Below, piece after piece: positions 19,457 through 27,320 of a stretch of DNA of 64,000 nt. Position 1 is the stretch's first letter; each line of letters begins with the position of its first letter. Source of the DNA: Rugosibacter aromaticivorans (lineage in GTDB: Bacteria; Pseudomonadota; Gammaproteobacteria; Burkholderiales; Rhodocyclaceae). Location: positions 1,116,001 to 1,180,000 of the forward strand of contig NZ_CP010554.1 of the NCBI RefSeq assembly GCF_000934545.1. The letters run 5' to 3'. Under the pieces are notes generated by a model, which saw only the letters and a program-made list of their open reading frames with translations, searched no databases and was not told the DNA's origin. A program made the translations under genes and the position numbers.

Positions 19457-19459
19457 TAG

Positions 19460-19804
19460 CTATTGATCGTGGTGGCTAAGTTCGACGCAAGCGAGATTCT
19501 GCTCTGTCAATGCATGCTCGATTTCTTTGTGGTGATCCAGCAGGATGTTGAGCACGACCGTTTTGGAGCGATTCGGGATTTTGAGCCAAACAACTTGGGG
19601 CGGGTGGCCCGCGACAAGTGAGCGTTCCTGAAAATCAGAATCACGGCTGACGATCACGAAGCTGTTGTCTTTCGCGTATTGCCAGATTTCAGAATCGTTT
19701 GCGCCTTCCAACCCAAGCAAGGCAACTTGTGAAGAGCCAGGGAAGGCGGTTTGCAGGAAGGGGACGATGCGCCTCGACAGATTTTCGTCGAGCAGCAGTT
19801 TCAT
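19460..19804 (-). CDS. DUF5615 PIN-like toxin component
   Basis: A 114-residue protein of the DUF5615/Mut7-C-like PIN superfamily, starting MKLLLDENLSRRIVPFLQTA. The conserved N-terminal LLDENLS carries the first acidic residues, and IVSRDSDFQERS carries the second acidic motif. Such proteins pair with DUF433 antitoxin-like proteins. The start codon ATG shares one base with the stop of the upstream DUF433 gene, so the pair is translationally coupled. Ribonuclease toxin activity is inferred from fold and pairing. Confidence 0.8.
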   Translation of the reverse strand: MKLLLDENLSRRIVPFLQTAFPGSSQVALLGLEGANDSEIWQYAKDNSFVIVSRDSDFQERSLVAGHPPQVVWLKIPNRSKTVVLNILLDHHKEIEHALTEQNLACVELSHHDQ

Positions 19805-20025
19805 CACACGGCCACGGTGTACAGGTTGTGTTCGCGGTCTGCGGCAAAGGCGAGGCAGGCGCGGATATCCGCAGGCTCAAGTTCAGGGAAGTCTTCGATG
19901 ATGTCTGCTTCGTTCATGCCTTCGGCAAGCATCTCCAGCACGTCATAAACGCTGATGCGCAGATTGCGGATGCAGGGACGCCCGCCACGTTTGCTGGAAT
20001 CAAGTGTGATACGAGAGTCAGTCAT
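19804..20025 (-). CDS. DUF433 antitoxin-like protein
   Basis: A 73-residue protein matching DUF433: RGGRPCIRNLRISVYDVLEM then LAEGMNEADIIEDFPELEPADIRACLAFAA. DUF433 proteins have a winged-helix-like DNA-binding fold and usually precede a DUF5615 gene, acting as the putative antitoxin and autorepressor. The gene order here, antitoxin first with overlapping stop and start, is the usual arrangement. Confidence 0.85.
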   Translation of the reverse strand: MTDSRITLDSSKRGGRPCIRNLRISVYDVLEMLAEGMNEADIIEDFPELEPADIRACLAFAADREHNLYTVAV

Positions 20026-20235
20026 GTTTCACCACCTTGCCGGTCAGGTTGTTGAGCGCACTATAAGGGACATGGCGCGATTATTCAACCGCGTGACCAA
20101 TGTGATGCGTCCGTATCTGGAGGCGGTGGCGTCACTGCGGGCTTGGTCGCGTCGATTCATGCCAGCTATTGAACCTGGCCAAGGCGCGCAGCTTTGGCAA
20201 CAACCCGCTGCTTGATTATTTGCGGCCAAGAGCAT

Positions 20236-20256
20236 AAAGTAAGGATTCCTTACTTT
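20236..20256. promoter_or_regulatory. 21-bp perfect palindrome, likely antitoxin operator
   Basis: Arms aaagtaagga and tccttacttt are perfectly complementary around a single T. The site ends 19 bp before the ATG of the AbrB-type antitoxin. AbrB/MazE-fold antitoxins bind such palindromes to repress their own operon, so this is the probable autoregulatory operator. Confidence 0.65.
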
Positions 20257-20275
20257 GGTGAATTGGAGGTTTGTC

Positions 20276-20521
20276 ATGCTTGCCAAAATGACCTCGAAAA
20301 ATCAGCTCACGCTGCCCAAGAGTGTGACCGCCGCCGTTGGCCCGGTGGAATACTTCGAGGTGGAAGCCCGCAACGGCCAGATCGTGCTGACTCCGGTGCG
20401 CATTCAGCGCGGCGGTGCCGTGCGCGCCAAACTGGCCGAACTGGACTTGAGCGAGCAGGACATCGCCGATGCGGTCGCGTGGGTGCGAAAATCGCCTGCC
20501 ACTAAAAAGCCGCGCAAGTAA
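20276..20521 (+). CDS. AbrB/MazE-fold antitoxin
   Basis: An 81-residue protein whose first 45 residues form a swapped-hairpin AbrB-type DNA-binding domain: MLAKMTSKNQLTLPKSVTAA and a following EYFEVEARNGQIVLTPV. The C-terminal LDLSEQDIADAVAWVRK helix is the likely toxin-binding part. The start is fixed by a tggaggt ribosome site five bases upstream. Its stop overlaps the ATG of the PIN toxin by one base, and a perfect palindrome lies just upstream. Confidence 0.88.
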   Translation: MLAKMTSKNQLTLPKSVTAAVGPVEYFEVEARNGQIVLTPVRIQRGGAVRAKLAELDLSEQDIADAVAWVRKSPATKKPRK

Positions 20522-20955
20522 TGCCCCGTTCACCCCGGATACCGCGCGTCGTGATCGACACGAATCTGGTGTTGTCTGCGTTGGTGTTTGCCCAGGGGAG
20601 GTTGGCCCCACTGCGCCATGCATGGCAAGGCGCTCGCTGTCAGCCGCTGGTTTCAAGCGTCACCGCCGCCGAGCTTATACGCGTACTCGCGTATCCAAAA
20701 TTCAAGCTCTCTGCCGAAGATCGGCAAGAGCTGCTGGCCGACTATCTACCCTGCTGCATCACGGTGCGCATGCCCGCCAAGCTACCTGCAACACCTGTCT
20801 GCCGAGACCCGTTCGACTTGCCTTTTCTGCAACTCGCCATCGCGGGCAAGGCGGAATACCTGGTTACCGGTGACCAGGATTTGCCGAGCCTCACCGGCCG
20901 ATTTATCTGTCCCATCATCGCTGCCGATCAATTCGTCAACACGCTAAATCCGTAA
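20521..20955 (+). CDS. PIN-domain toxin of a type II toxin-antitoxin pair
   Basis: A 144-residue protein of the PIN-domain toxin family in which the toxin is paired with an AbrB-like antitoxin. The active-site acidic residues are visible: RVVIDTNLVLSAL (Asp), TAAELIRVLAYPKF (Glu), CRDPFDLPFLQLA (Asp) and LVTGDQDL (Asp). PIN proteins are metal-dependent ribonucleases. The gene is translationally coupled to the antitoxin upstream and appears intact, unlike the PIN remnant 1 kb upstream. Confidence 0.87.
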   Translation: MPRSPRIPRVVIDTNLVLSALVFAQGRLAPLRHAWQGARCQPLVSSVTAAELIRVLAYPKFKLSAEDRQELLADYLPCCITVRMPAKLPATPVCRDPFDLPFLQLAIAGKAEYLVTGDQDLPSLTGRFICPIIAADQFVNTLNP

Positions 20956-21187
20956 GGGCAGCAAAGATACCAAAAGTACGTGATTCCCCAATATGGCGTA
21001 GCGATGCTGGAGCCCAAGTCGGCCTTGACAGGATGGCGGCGCATTTCCCTGGGTGAGGGCACAGACCGCCGTCCGACCGTCCAGGGACGGCGCTGCACAA
21101 AAGAGTCCGAAAGCGGATTCCAATGTTCCAACATTCCCTGCGGTCAGATTCAAAGATACCGCTTCGCATAACTTTTCGTCCGGCGCT

Positions 21188-21215
21188 GCCCTGGGTGTGC
21201 GAGCGCATGCCCTTG
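21188..21215. repeat. 28-bp fragment of dnaJ in an intergenic region
   Basis: Matches 23410-23437 inside dnaJ with one mismatch in 28 bases (core gccctgggtgtgcgagcgca). The flanks do not match dnaJ, so only this short piece is shared. It is in the same orientation as the dnaJ copy. Confidence 0.7.
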
Positions 21216-21296
21216 CAGTATGGTGATTTACTACAGACGCCGCATTGACTGGCGAGGCAGTTGTACGCAGCAATAGATGAAATGTTGCGATTGCAA

Positions 21297-21321
21297 TAAA
21301 AGTCGGCGCTGGTGATACGGC
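21297..21321 (+). repeat. dispersed ~25-bp repeat, copy 4 (intergenic)
   Basis: Reads AAAAAGTCGGCGCTGGTGAT then ACGGC, an exact example of the consensus. It lies about 180 bp upstream of the ThDP enzyme gene. Confidence 0.8.
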
Positions 21322-21426
21322 GAAGAAAGTAAGAATATCGCCGTAAACCGTCGCATTCACGCAGGAAGCGCTCAACGCCGACCGTTTGTTTGAACCCGGC
21401 TCCGCACAGATGGACCGTGCCTTGCC

Positions 21427-21453
21427 TTGCTCGCACAAATACACAGGTACTAT
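21427..21453 (+). promoter_or_regulatory. weak candidate promoter of the ThDP enzyme gene
   Basis: TTGCTC and TACTAT are separated by 15 bp, shorter than ideal, about 50 bp before the ATG. This is the best match in the short AT-rich stretch before the gene. Confidence 0.3.
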
Positions 21454-21501
21454 TGCTATAGTTGCAGTTACATCACAACAACATCCCGAGGAGATATTTA
21501 C

Positions 21502-23154
21502 ATGAACACTGTTGATGCCATGGCGCAGCTGCTGCGCGAAACTGGCGTAACGCGCTTTGTCTGCTTTCCGACCAGTCCGGTGATCGAGGCCATGGCCAAC
21601 GCTGGCATGCGGCCCATCATCTGCCGCCAGGAACGGGTCGGCGTCGGTATTGCCGACGGCATTGCCCGCGCCAGCGCCGGCGCCGAGACGGCGGTGTTCG
21701 CCATGCAGTTCGGGCCGGGCGTCGAGAATGCCTTCGCCGGCATCACCACCGCTTACTCGGATAGCTCGCCGGTGCTGCTGCTGCCGCTTGGCCATCCGCG
21801 CCCGAAACAGGGCGTGCCGGGTTATTTCGACCCCGCCCTCAGCCTGCCGTCGGTAACCAAGCTGTACGAAACCCTCAACGTGCCGGAACGGCTGAGTGAC
21901 AGCCTGCGCCGGGCGTTCGTCGCGCTGCGCCAGGGGCGTCGCGGGCCGGCGCTGGTGGAAGTGCCATGGGACGTCGCGACGCAGGAGCTGAGCGAGCCGC
22001 CGGCGCCGCTCAACCTGCTGCCGCCAGTGCGCAGCCGCGGTCACAGCGCTGACATCGAGCGTGTCGCCAAACGCCTGCTGGCGGCCAAGCGGCCGGTGGT
22101 GCTGGCCGGTCAGGGCGTGCACTACGCCGGCGCCACGGCGCAGCTGGTGGCGCTGGCCGAATGGCTGGACCTGCCAGTGGCCACCACGCTGCTGGGCAAG
22201 GGCACCTTTCCGGAAGACCATGCGCTGGCGCTCGGCACCGGCGGTGTCGGCCTGCCCGGCGTGCTGGTGGACACATTGAAGGAGGCCGACCTGGTGCTTG
22301 GCGTGGGCAGCAGCCTGTCGCGCCACTACATGACGGTGAAGATTCCGGCCGGCATACCGGTGCTGCAGATCACCAACGCCCACGACGACATCGCCCGCGA
22401 GTACGCGGTGGAAGAAGCCGTGGTCGGCGATGCCGCGCTGGTACTGGACGACCTGCTGGCCTGCTTGCGCGACCTCACCGGCGGCAAGCCGCGGCCGCGC
22501 GAGGGGCTGCGCGCGACGCTCGCCAGGCGGCGGGCCGACTGGCTGGCAGCCTGGGCGCACAAGCTGGAGAACAACGAGAAACCCATGACGCCGTACCGGG
22601 TGATCGCCGAGTGCATGAAGGCGATTCCGCCGCGCGATGCCATTGTCACTCATGACGCCGGTAGCCCGCGCGACCAGCTGACGCCGTTCTACCGGGCGGC
22701 GCCCGGCGGCTACCTGTCGTGGGGCAAATCGCACGCGCTGGGCAGCGGCCTCGGTCTCATCATGGGCGCCAAGCTGGTGCATCCCGAGAAGGTTTGCATG
22801 AACTTCATGGGTGACGCCGCCTTCGGCATGGTCGGCCTCGACATCGAGACCGCCGTGCGCTGCAGCATCCCGACCATCACCGTGGTGCTGAAGAACTCGA
22901 CCATGGCGGTGGAGACGCAATCGATGGCCCGCTCGCACGAGCTCTACCGCACACGTGATCTGGGCGGCGACTACGCCGGAGTGTCGCGGGAACTGGGTGC
23001 CCATGCCGAGACCATCGAGGATCCTGCCGAGATCGGCGCCGCTTTCAAGCGAGCACGCGAGGTGACCGAGACACGCGGCCAGCCGGTGGTGCTGCAGTTC
23101 CTGACCAGCTCCGAGACGGCGGTTTCCGAGCGGGCCGCCTTCGGCATGTTCTAG
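21502..23154 (+). CDS. thiamine-diphosphate-dependent enzyme of the acetolactate synthase-like family
   Basis: A 550-residue ThDP enzyme. The start follows a gaggaga ribosome site. The N-terminal pyrimidine domain carries the catalytic Glu in ICRQERVGVGIADG (about residue 44), the middle domain is of the TPP_enzyme_M type, and the C-terminal domain has the diphosphate-metal motif GDAAFGMVGLDIETAVRC ending in NS. It is close to acetolactate synthase, benzoylformate decarboxylase and related 2-oxoacid enzymes, but the substrate cannot be told; no partner subunit is present. The sequence is markedly more GC-rich at third codon positions than its neighbours, and short repeats bracket it, suggesting transfer. 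Confidence 0.8.
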   Translation: MNTVDAMAQLLRETGVTRFVCFPTSPVIEAMANAGMRPIICRQERVGVGIADGIARASAGAETAVFAMQFGPGVENAFAGITTAYSDSSPVLLLPLGHPRPKQGVPGYFDPALSLPSVTKLYETLNVPERLSDSLRRAFVALRQGRRGPALVEVPWDVATQELSEPPAPLNLLPPVRSRGHSADIERVAKRLLAAKRPVVLAGQGVHYAGATAQLVALAEWLDLPVATTLLGKGTFPEDHALALGTGGVGLPGVLVDTLKEADLVLGVGSSLSRHYMTVKIPAGIPVLQITNAHDDIAREYAVEEAVVGDAALVLDDLLACLRDLTGGKPRPREGLRATLARRRADWLAAWAHKLENNEKPMTPYRVIAECMKAIPPRDAIVTHDAGSPRDQLTPFYRAAPGGYLSWGKSHALGSGLGLIMGAKLVHPEKVCMNFMGDAAFGMVGLDIETAVRCSIPTITVVLKNSTMAVETQSMARSHELYRTRDLGGDYAGVSRELGAHAETIEDPAEIGAAFKRAREVTETRGQPVVLQFLTSSETAVSERAAFGMF

Positions 23155-23160
23155 CCGGCC

Positions 23161-23193
23161 GCTGCGGCACGGCGTTCAACGCCGTGCCGCAGC
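23161..23193 (+). terminator. strong GC-rich hairpin after the ThDP enzyme
   Basis: Perfect 14-bp arms gctgcggcacggcg and cgccgtgccgcagc around a ttcaa loop, six bases after the stop codon. No T run follows, so it may act as a pausing or processing hairpin rather than a classical intrinsic terminator. Confidence 0.6.
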
Positions 23194-23201
23194 CCATATC
23201 A

Positions 23202-23228
23202 GGCCTCACCGTCAGCGCCAGTTTTTCG
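23202..23228 (-). repeat. dispersed ~25-bp repeat, copy 5 (degenerate, intergenic)
   Basis: Reads GCCTCACCGTCAGCG then CCAGTTTTTCG, a diverged reverse-orientation copy just downstream of dnaJ. It runs into the 14-bp sequence ttttcgtccggcgc that is also found 2 kb away. Confidence 0.5.
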
Positions 23229-23247
23229 TCCGGCGCCATCAGGTGCA

Positions 23248-24354
23248 TCAGTCGCTAAAAAACTCCTTCACCCGCTCCAGCCAGCTCTGGGCTTTGGGGT
23301 TGTTGCGGCCGGCGTCGCCCTGGCTGATTTCCTCGAATTCACGCAGCAGTTCTTTTTGCCGTTCGGTGAGGTTCACGGGGGTCTCAATCACGACATGGCA
23401 GAGCAAGTCGCCCTGGGTGTGCGAGCGCACGCCCTTGACGCCTTTGCCGCGCAGGCGAAAGGCTTTGCCGGTTTGACTGCCGGCGGGAATTTTCAGATGG
23501 GCTGCGCCATCCAGCGTGGGCACTTTGATTTCGCCGCCGAGTGCTGCGGTGGTGAAGCTCACCGGCATTTCACAGTGCAGGTCGTCGTGCTCACGCTGAA
23601 AGACGGCGTGCGGCTTGAGGTGAATCTGCACGTAAAGGTCGCCCGCCGGGCCGCCATTAACGCCAGCTTCGCCTTCGCCGGAGAGCCGGATACGATCGCC
23701 TTCATCAACACCGGCGGGAATTTTGACGGAGAGCGTTTTGTGCTGCTTGATGCGGCCAGCGCCATGGCACGTGGTGCACGGTTCGGGGATATAGCGGCCG
23801 GTGCCGTGGCATTTGGGGCAGGTTTGCTGCACCGAGAAAAAACCTTGTTGCATGCGTACCTGGCCGTGTCCCGCGCAAGTGGGGCAGGTTTTTGGCTGCG
23901 TGCCTTTTTTAGCGCCACTGCCTTCGCACACTTCGCATTCGGCCATGGTGGGAATGCGGATGCGGGTCTCGCTTCCGTGGGCGGCGTCTTCCAGTGAGAT
24001 TTCCAGGTTATAGCGCAGGTCGGCACCACGATAGACGCTGGAACGACTGCCCCCACCCCCACCGAAAATGTCGCCAAAGATGTCCGAAAAGGCATCGCCA
24101 AATCCGCCACCGCCGCTACGGGCTTGCGGGTCAACGCCCGCGTGGCCGTATTGATCGTAAGCCGCGCGTTTTTGTTCGTCGGAAAGAATCTCGTAGGCTT
24201 CCTTGGCTTCCTTGAAGAGTCCTTCCGCTTTGGGATTATCCGGATTGCGGTCCGGGTGGTGTTTCATGGCCAGCTTGCGGTAGGCCTTTTTGATGTCTTC
24301 ATTGGAAGCGTCGCGATTGACGCCAAGAATTTCGTAAAAGTCGCGTTTTGCCAT
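23248..24354 (-). CDS. dnaJ: chaperone protein DnaJ
   Basis: A 368-residue full-length type I J-protein, the co-chaperone that stimulates DnaK ATPase and delivers unfolded clients. The J domain has the HPD motif ([10 protein letters not shown], about residue 33). A glycine-rich linker ([20 protein letters not shown]) follows, then four CxxCxGxG zinc motifs: [24 protein letters not shown] and CTTCHGAG. The C-terminal peptide-binding domains are complete. It is last in the grpE-dnaK-dnaJ operon and is separated from dnaK by 90 bp containing a strong hairpin. Confidence 0.97.
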   Translation of the reverse strand: MAKRDFYEILGVNRDASNEDIKKAYRKLAMKHHPDRNPDNPKAEGLFKEAKEAYEILSDEQKRAAYDQYGHAGVDPQARSGGGGFGDAFSDIFGDIFGGGGGSRSSVYRGADLRYNLEISLEDAAHGSETRIRIPTMAECEVCEGSGAKKGTQPKTCPTCAGHGQVRMQQGFFSVQQTCPKCHGTGRYIPEPCTTCHGAGRIKQHKTLSVKIPAGVDEGDRIRLSGEGEAGVNGGPAGDLYVQIHLKPHAVFQREHDDLHCEMPVSFTTAALGGEIKVPTLDGAAHLKIPAGSQTGKAFRLRGKGVKGVRSHTQGDLLCHVVIETPVNLTERQKELLREFEEISQGDAGRNNPKAQSWLERVKEFFSD

Positions 24355-24386
24355 GATTGTTCAGAGTTGTCAGAGCCAAGCAGAAC

Positions 24387-24414
24387 GGGCCGCAGCCAAA
24401 ATGGCAAGCGGCCC
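24387..24414 (-). promoter_or_regulatory. intercistronic hairpin between dnaK and dnaJ
   Basis: GGGCCGC and GCGGCCC pair, with an inner GCCA-aaa-TGGC stem. It follows dnaK on the reverse strand without a T run. Such a hairpin could stabilise the dnaK message or reduce dnaJ expression relative to dnaK. Confidence 0.55.
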
Positions 24415-24444
24415 GAGGGGATTATTTAATTTTCTGCCGAGGTT

Positions 24445-26382
24445 TTACTTCTTATCCTTTACTTCGGTGAATTCAGCATCGACCACGTCGCCTTCGTCCG
24501 CCTTGGCTTGGCCAGCGCCTGCATCGGCGGCGCCTCCGGCACCGGCAGCACCAGCTGCCGCCTGGGATTCAGCGTAAACTTTTTCGCCGAGTTTCATTGA
24601 TGCATCGGTCAGGGCTTTCGTCTTGGCTTCGATGGCTGCTTTGTCGGTGCCTTGCAGCGCGGTTTCGGCCTCACTTATGGCGGCTTCAATCGCAGCTTTT
24701 TCTTCCGCACTCAGTTTGTCGCCATGCTCGGCGAGAGACTTCTTGATGGAATGCACCATGGCATCGCACTGATTACGGGCGTCGACCATTTCGCGGGCCT
24801 TGTGGTCTTCTTCGGCGTGGGCTTCTGCGTCTTTTACCATGCGCTGAATTTCTTCTTCAGACAAGCCCGAGTTCGCCTTGATGGTGATCTTGTTTTCCTT
24901 GCCAGTACCTTTGTCCTTGGCCGATACATGCAAAATGCCGTTGGCGTCGATGTCAAAAGTGACTTCGATCTGCGGCATGCCGCGCGGTGCGGGCGGGATG
25001 TCGGACAGGTTGAACTGGCCGAGGCTCTTGTTACCTGCAGACATTTCACGTTCACCTTGCAGCACATGGATGGTCACGGCATTCTGGTTGTCGTCAGCGG
25101 TCGAAAATATCTGGCTGGCCTTGGTTGGGATGGTGGTGTTTTTGGTGATGAGCTTGGTCATCACGCCGCCCATGGTTTCAATGCCGAGCGAGAGCGGAGT
25201 CACGTCGAGCAGCAGCACGTCTTTGACTTCGCCTTGCAGCACTCCCCCTTGAATGGCAGCGCCAACGGCCACGGCTTCATCGGGGTTCACGTCACGGCGC
25301 GGCTCTTTGCCGAAGAATTCCTTGACCTTGTCCTGCACCTTGGGCATGCGCGTCATGCCGCCGACGAGAATGACGTCGGTGATATCACTCATGCTGACGC
25401 CAGCGTCTTTGACGGCAAGGCGGCAGGGGGCGATGCTGCGTTCGATCAGGTCTTCGACCAGCGATTCAAATTTTGCGCGGGTGATTTTCAGTGCCAGATG
25501 TTTCGGCCCCGAAGCGTCTGCCGTGATGTAAGGCAGGTTGATTTCAGTCTGCTGGCTGGAGGAAAGCTCGATCTTGGCTTTTTCGGCGGCATCTTTCAGA
25601 CGCTGCAGTGCGAGCACGTCGTTCTTCAAATCGACGCCTTGTTCTTTCTTGAATTCGGTGACCACGTAATCAATCAGGCGCTGGTCGAAATCTTCACCGC
25701 CGAGGAAGGTGTCGCCATTGGTGGAGAGCACTTCAAACTGGTGCTCGCCATCGAGTGCGGCAATTTCGATGATGGAGATGTCGAAGGTACCGCCGCCCAG
25801 GTCATACACGGCAATCTTGCGGTCGCCTTCCTGCTTGTCCATGCCGAAGGCCAGCGCAGCAGCAGTCGGTTCGTTGATGATGCGTTTAACGTCCAGGCCA
25901 GCGATGCGGCCGGCATCTTTCGTGGCCTGGCGCTGGCTGTCGTTGAAATAAGCGGGCACGGTGATGACGGCTTCGGTGACTTCTTCGCCGAGATAATCTT
26001 CAGCGGTTTTCTTCATCTTGCGCAACACTTCGGCGGATACCTGTTGCGGTGCCATTTTGTTGCCACGCACTTCTACCCAGGCGTCGCCATTGTCGGCCTT
26101 GACAATCTTGAAGGGCATCATGTCGATATCTTTTTGTACTTCTTTCTCTTCGAAACGGCGTCCGATCAATCGTTTGACGGCGTACAGCGTGTTCTTGGCG
26201 TTGGTTACCGCCTGGCGTTTGGCAGCGGCACCGCAGAGAATTTCGCCGTCATCGGCATAGGCCACGATGGACGGGGTGGTGCGCGCACCCTCGGCGTTTT
26301 CGATGACTTTAGGCTTGCCGCCTTCCATGATCGCGACGCAAGAGTTGGTAGTGCCAAGGTCGATACCGATAATTTTTCCCAT
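24445..26382 (-). CDS. dnaK: chaperone protein DnaK (Hsp70)
   Basis: A 645-residue Hsp70 with ATP-driven peptide binding in the cytoplasm. The nucleotide-binding domain begins [20 protein letters not shown] and contains the phosphate-binding [11 protein letters not shown] and the [11 protein letters not shown] segment. The linker [19 protein letters not shown] leads to the substrate-binding domain with TTIPTK and [20 protein letters not shown]. The lid ends in a low-complexity Ala/Gly-rich tail and [10 protein letters not shown] sigma-32-like promoter lies in the 113-bp gap after grpE, so it can be expressed separately from grpE. Confidence 0.98.
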   Translation of the reverse strand: MGKIIGIDLGTTNSCVAIMEGGKPKVIENAEGARTTPSIVAYADDGEILCGAAAKRQAVTNAKNTLYAVKRLIGRRFEEKEVQKDIDMMPFKIVKADNGDAWVEVRGNKMAPQQVSAEVLRKMKKTAEDYLGEEVTEAVITVPAYFNDSQRQATKDAGRIAGLDVKRIINEPTAAALAFGMDKQEGDRKIAVYDLGGGTFDISIIEIAALDGEHQFEVLSTNGDTFLGGEDFDQRLIDYVVTEFKKEQGVDLKNDVLALQRLKDAAEKAKIELSSSQQTEINLPYITADASGPKHLALKITRAKFESLVEDLIERSIAPCRLAVKDAGVSMSDITDVILVGGMTRMPKVQDKVKEFFGKEPRRDVNPDEAVAVGAAIQGGVLQGEVKDVLLLDVTPLSLGIETMGGVMTKLITKNTTIPTKASQIFSTADDNQNAVTIHVLQGEREMSAGNKSLGQFNLSDIPPAPRGMPQIEVTFDIDANGILHVSAKDKGTGKENKITIKANSGLSEEEIQRMVKDAEAHAEEDHKAREMVDARNQCDAMVHSIKKSLAEHGDKLSAEEKAAIEAAISEAETALQGTDKAAIEAKTKALTDASMKLGEKVYAESQAAAGAAGAGGAADAGAGQAKADEGDVVDAEFTEVKDKK

Positions 26383-26433
26383 GATTTTTCCTTTATTAAA
26401 AATGTGAAAGCTTAAAAAATTGCTCTTGTTTTG

Positions 26434-26461
26434 TTATGGGGATGTCAGGCTTGAATTCAAG
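26434..26461 (-). promoter_or_regulatory. sigma-32-type heat-shock promoter upstream of dnaK
   Basis: On the reverse strand CTTGAAT and CCCCATAA are separated by 13 bp, close to the sigma-32 consensus (CTTGAAA, CCCCATnT). The -35 lies inside a perfect 16-bp palindrome, ggcttgaattcaagcc. It sits about 50 bp upstream of the dnaK start. Confidence 0.7.
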
Positions 26462-26495
26462 CCGCTGCATGATTGTTTTGAGCTATTTCACTGAG

Positions 26496-27107
26496 TTATT
26501 TGGCTTTGGAAACGATGACCAGTGCCGGACGAATTACGCGATCATGCAGGGTGTAGCCTTTTTGCAAGACGGAGAGCACCTGATTGGGCTCGCCTTCGGC
26601 CTCGGTTTGGCTGATGGCCTGGTGTTTATGTGGGTCAAATTTTTCGCCGAGTGGCGAAATTTCAACCAGATGGGATTTTTCAAACGCAGCGGAGAGTTGC
26701 TTTAACGTGAGCTCAACCCCGGCCTTGAGGTTTTCTGCATTTTGGTTTTCATTGGCCAGCGCCGCTTCCAGGCTGTCTTTGACGGCGAGCAATTCGGTGG
26801 CGAATTTTTCCACAGCAAACTTGCCGGCGCGGGCAACGTCTTCCAGCGCGCGGCGGCGTACATTTTCGGTTTCCGCCTTGGCGCGCAGCCATGCGTCATG
26901 GTGTTCGGCGGACGTGAGCTCAGCCTGACGCAGTAGTTCTTCCAGGCTGGGCATAGTGTCTATTGAGGATGTTTCGGTGTTGTGCGCTTCATCGTGAAAA
27001 GTTCCCGAAGGGACGCAACGCGCTGGTGCTGGTGATACGGCGCTTGCATCGATTTTCTCGAGAGGCTCGTTTGAGTTGTTCGTTTGTGAGTTTGGCGTGT
27101 CTTGCAT
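26496..27107 (-). CDS. grpE: nucleotide exchange factor GrpE
   Basis: A 203-residue GrpE, which releases ADP from DnaK. The ATG at 27107 has an aggag ribosome site. After a long disordered N-terminus, a coiled-coil helix begins near residue 55 ([20 protein letters not shown], then [16 protein letters not shown]), and the C-terminal beta domain contains [20 protein letters not shown] and [20 protein letters not shown]. The N-terminal segment [12 protein letters not shown] is encoded by a copy of the dispersed 25-bp repeat, in a region that tolerates insertion. First gene of the operon. Confidence 0.96.
   Translation of the reverse strand: MQDTPNSQTNNSNEPLEKIDASAVSPAPARCVPSGTFHDEAHNTETSSIDTMPSLEELLRQAELTSAEHHDAWLRAKAETENVRRRALEDVARAGKFAVEKFATELLAVKDSLEAALANENQNAENLKAGVELTLKQLSAAFEKSHLVEISPLGEKFDPHKHQAISQTEAEGEPNQVLSVLQKGYTLHDRVIRPALVIVSKAK
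27021..27043 (+). repeat. dispersed ~25-bp repeat, copy 6 (inside grpE)
   Basis: Reads CGCTGGTGCTGGTGATACGG then CGC. It lacks the aaagtcgg part but keeps the core, and the left flank cccgaagggacgcaacgcg resembles the left flank of the copy near 31 kb. It encodes part of GrpE's unstructured N-terminus. Confidence 0.6.
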
Positions 27108-27134
27108 GAAGGGTCTCCTGACTAAACTTTGGCT

Positions 27135-27162
27135 ACGTGGGGCTGAATAATGATGTTTCAAG
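27135..27162 (-). promoter_or_regulatory. sigma-32-type heat-shock promoter upstream of grpE
   Basis: On the reverse strand CTTGAAA (a perfect -35) and CCCCACGT are separated by 13 bp, 28 bp before the grpE start. The spacing is identical to the site before dnaK, supporting both. Confidence 0.75.
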
Positions 27163-27320
27163 CCCCATCCGCACTTTCTCATGCGGGGAAAGCAGCCTAT
27201 TTTAGCGGGTTGGTCAGGGCTTTCATACGGTCCGACCCGTTTTTTGAGTAAAGTGCATTCAATTGAGGCTTTGATTCTGCTAAAGTCAAAAAAACATTTG
27301 TAAAAAATGAGGAGAGAGGC

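Larger units (their letters stand above)
20956..21501. other. 546-bp gene-free stretch between the PIN toxin and the ThDP enzyme
   Basis: No gene is supported. It contains a 28-bp stray match to dnaJ, the left copy of a 14-bp repeat (ttttcgtccggcgc at 21173-21186) whose right copy is at 23223-23236 beside dnaJ, one good copy of the dispersed 25-bp repeat, and the presumed promoter of the next gene. The patchwork suggests past insertion or recombination. Confidence 0.5.

Noticed and set aside
19154..19459. 101-codon forward frame starting [12 protein letters not shown]
   Set aside because: Its start lies in a repeat copy and the rest is antisense to a PIN-toxin remnant on the reverse strand.
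20944..23004. 686-codon open frame on the reverse strand opposite the ThDP enzyme
   Set aside because: It is a GC-rich shadow: it has no domain pattern, is rich in His, Arg and Ala, and the forward strand encodes a clear enzyme with a ribosome site.
24652..26415. 587-codon forward frame opposite dnaK
   Set aside because: It mirrors dnaK codons; antisense open frames opposite dnaK are common artefacts of its codon usage.
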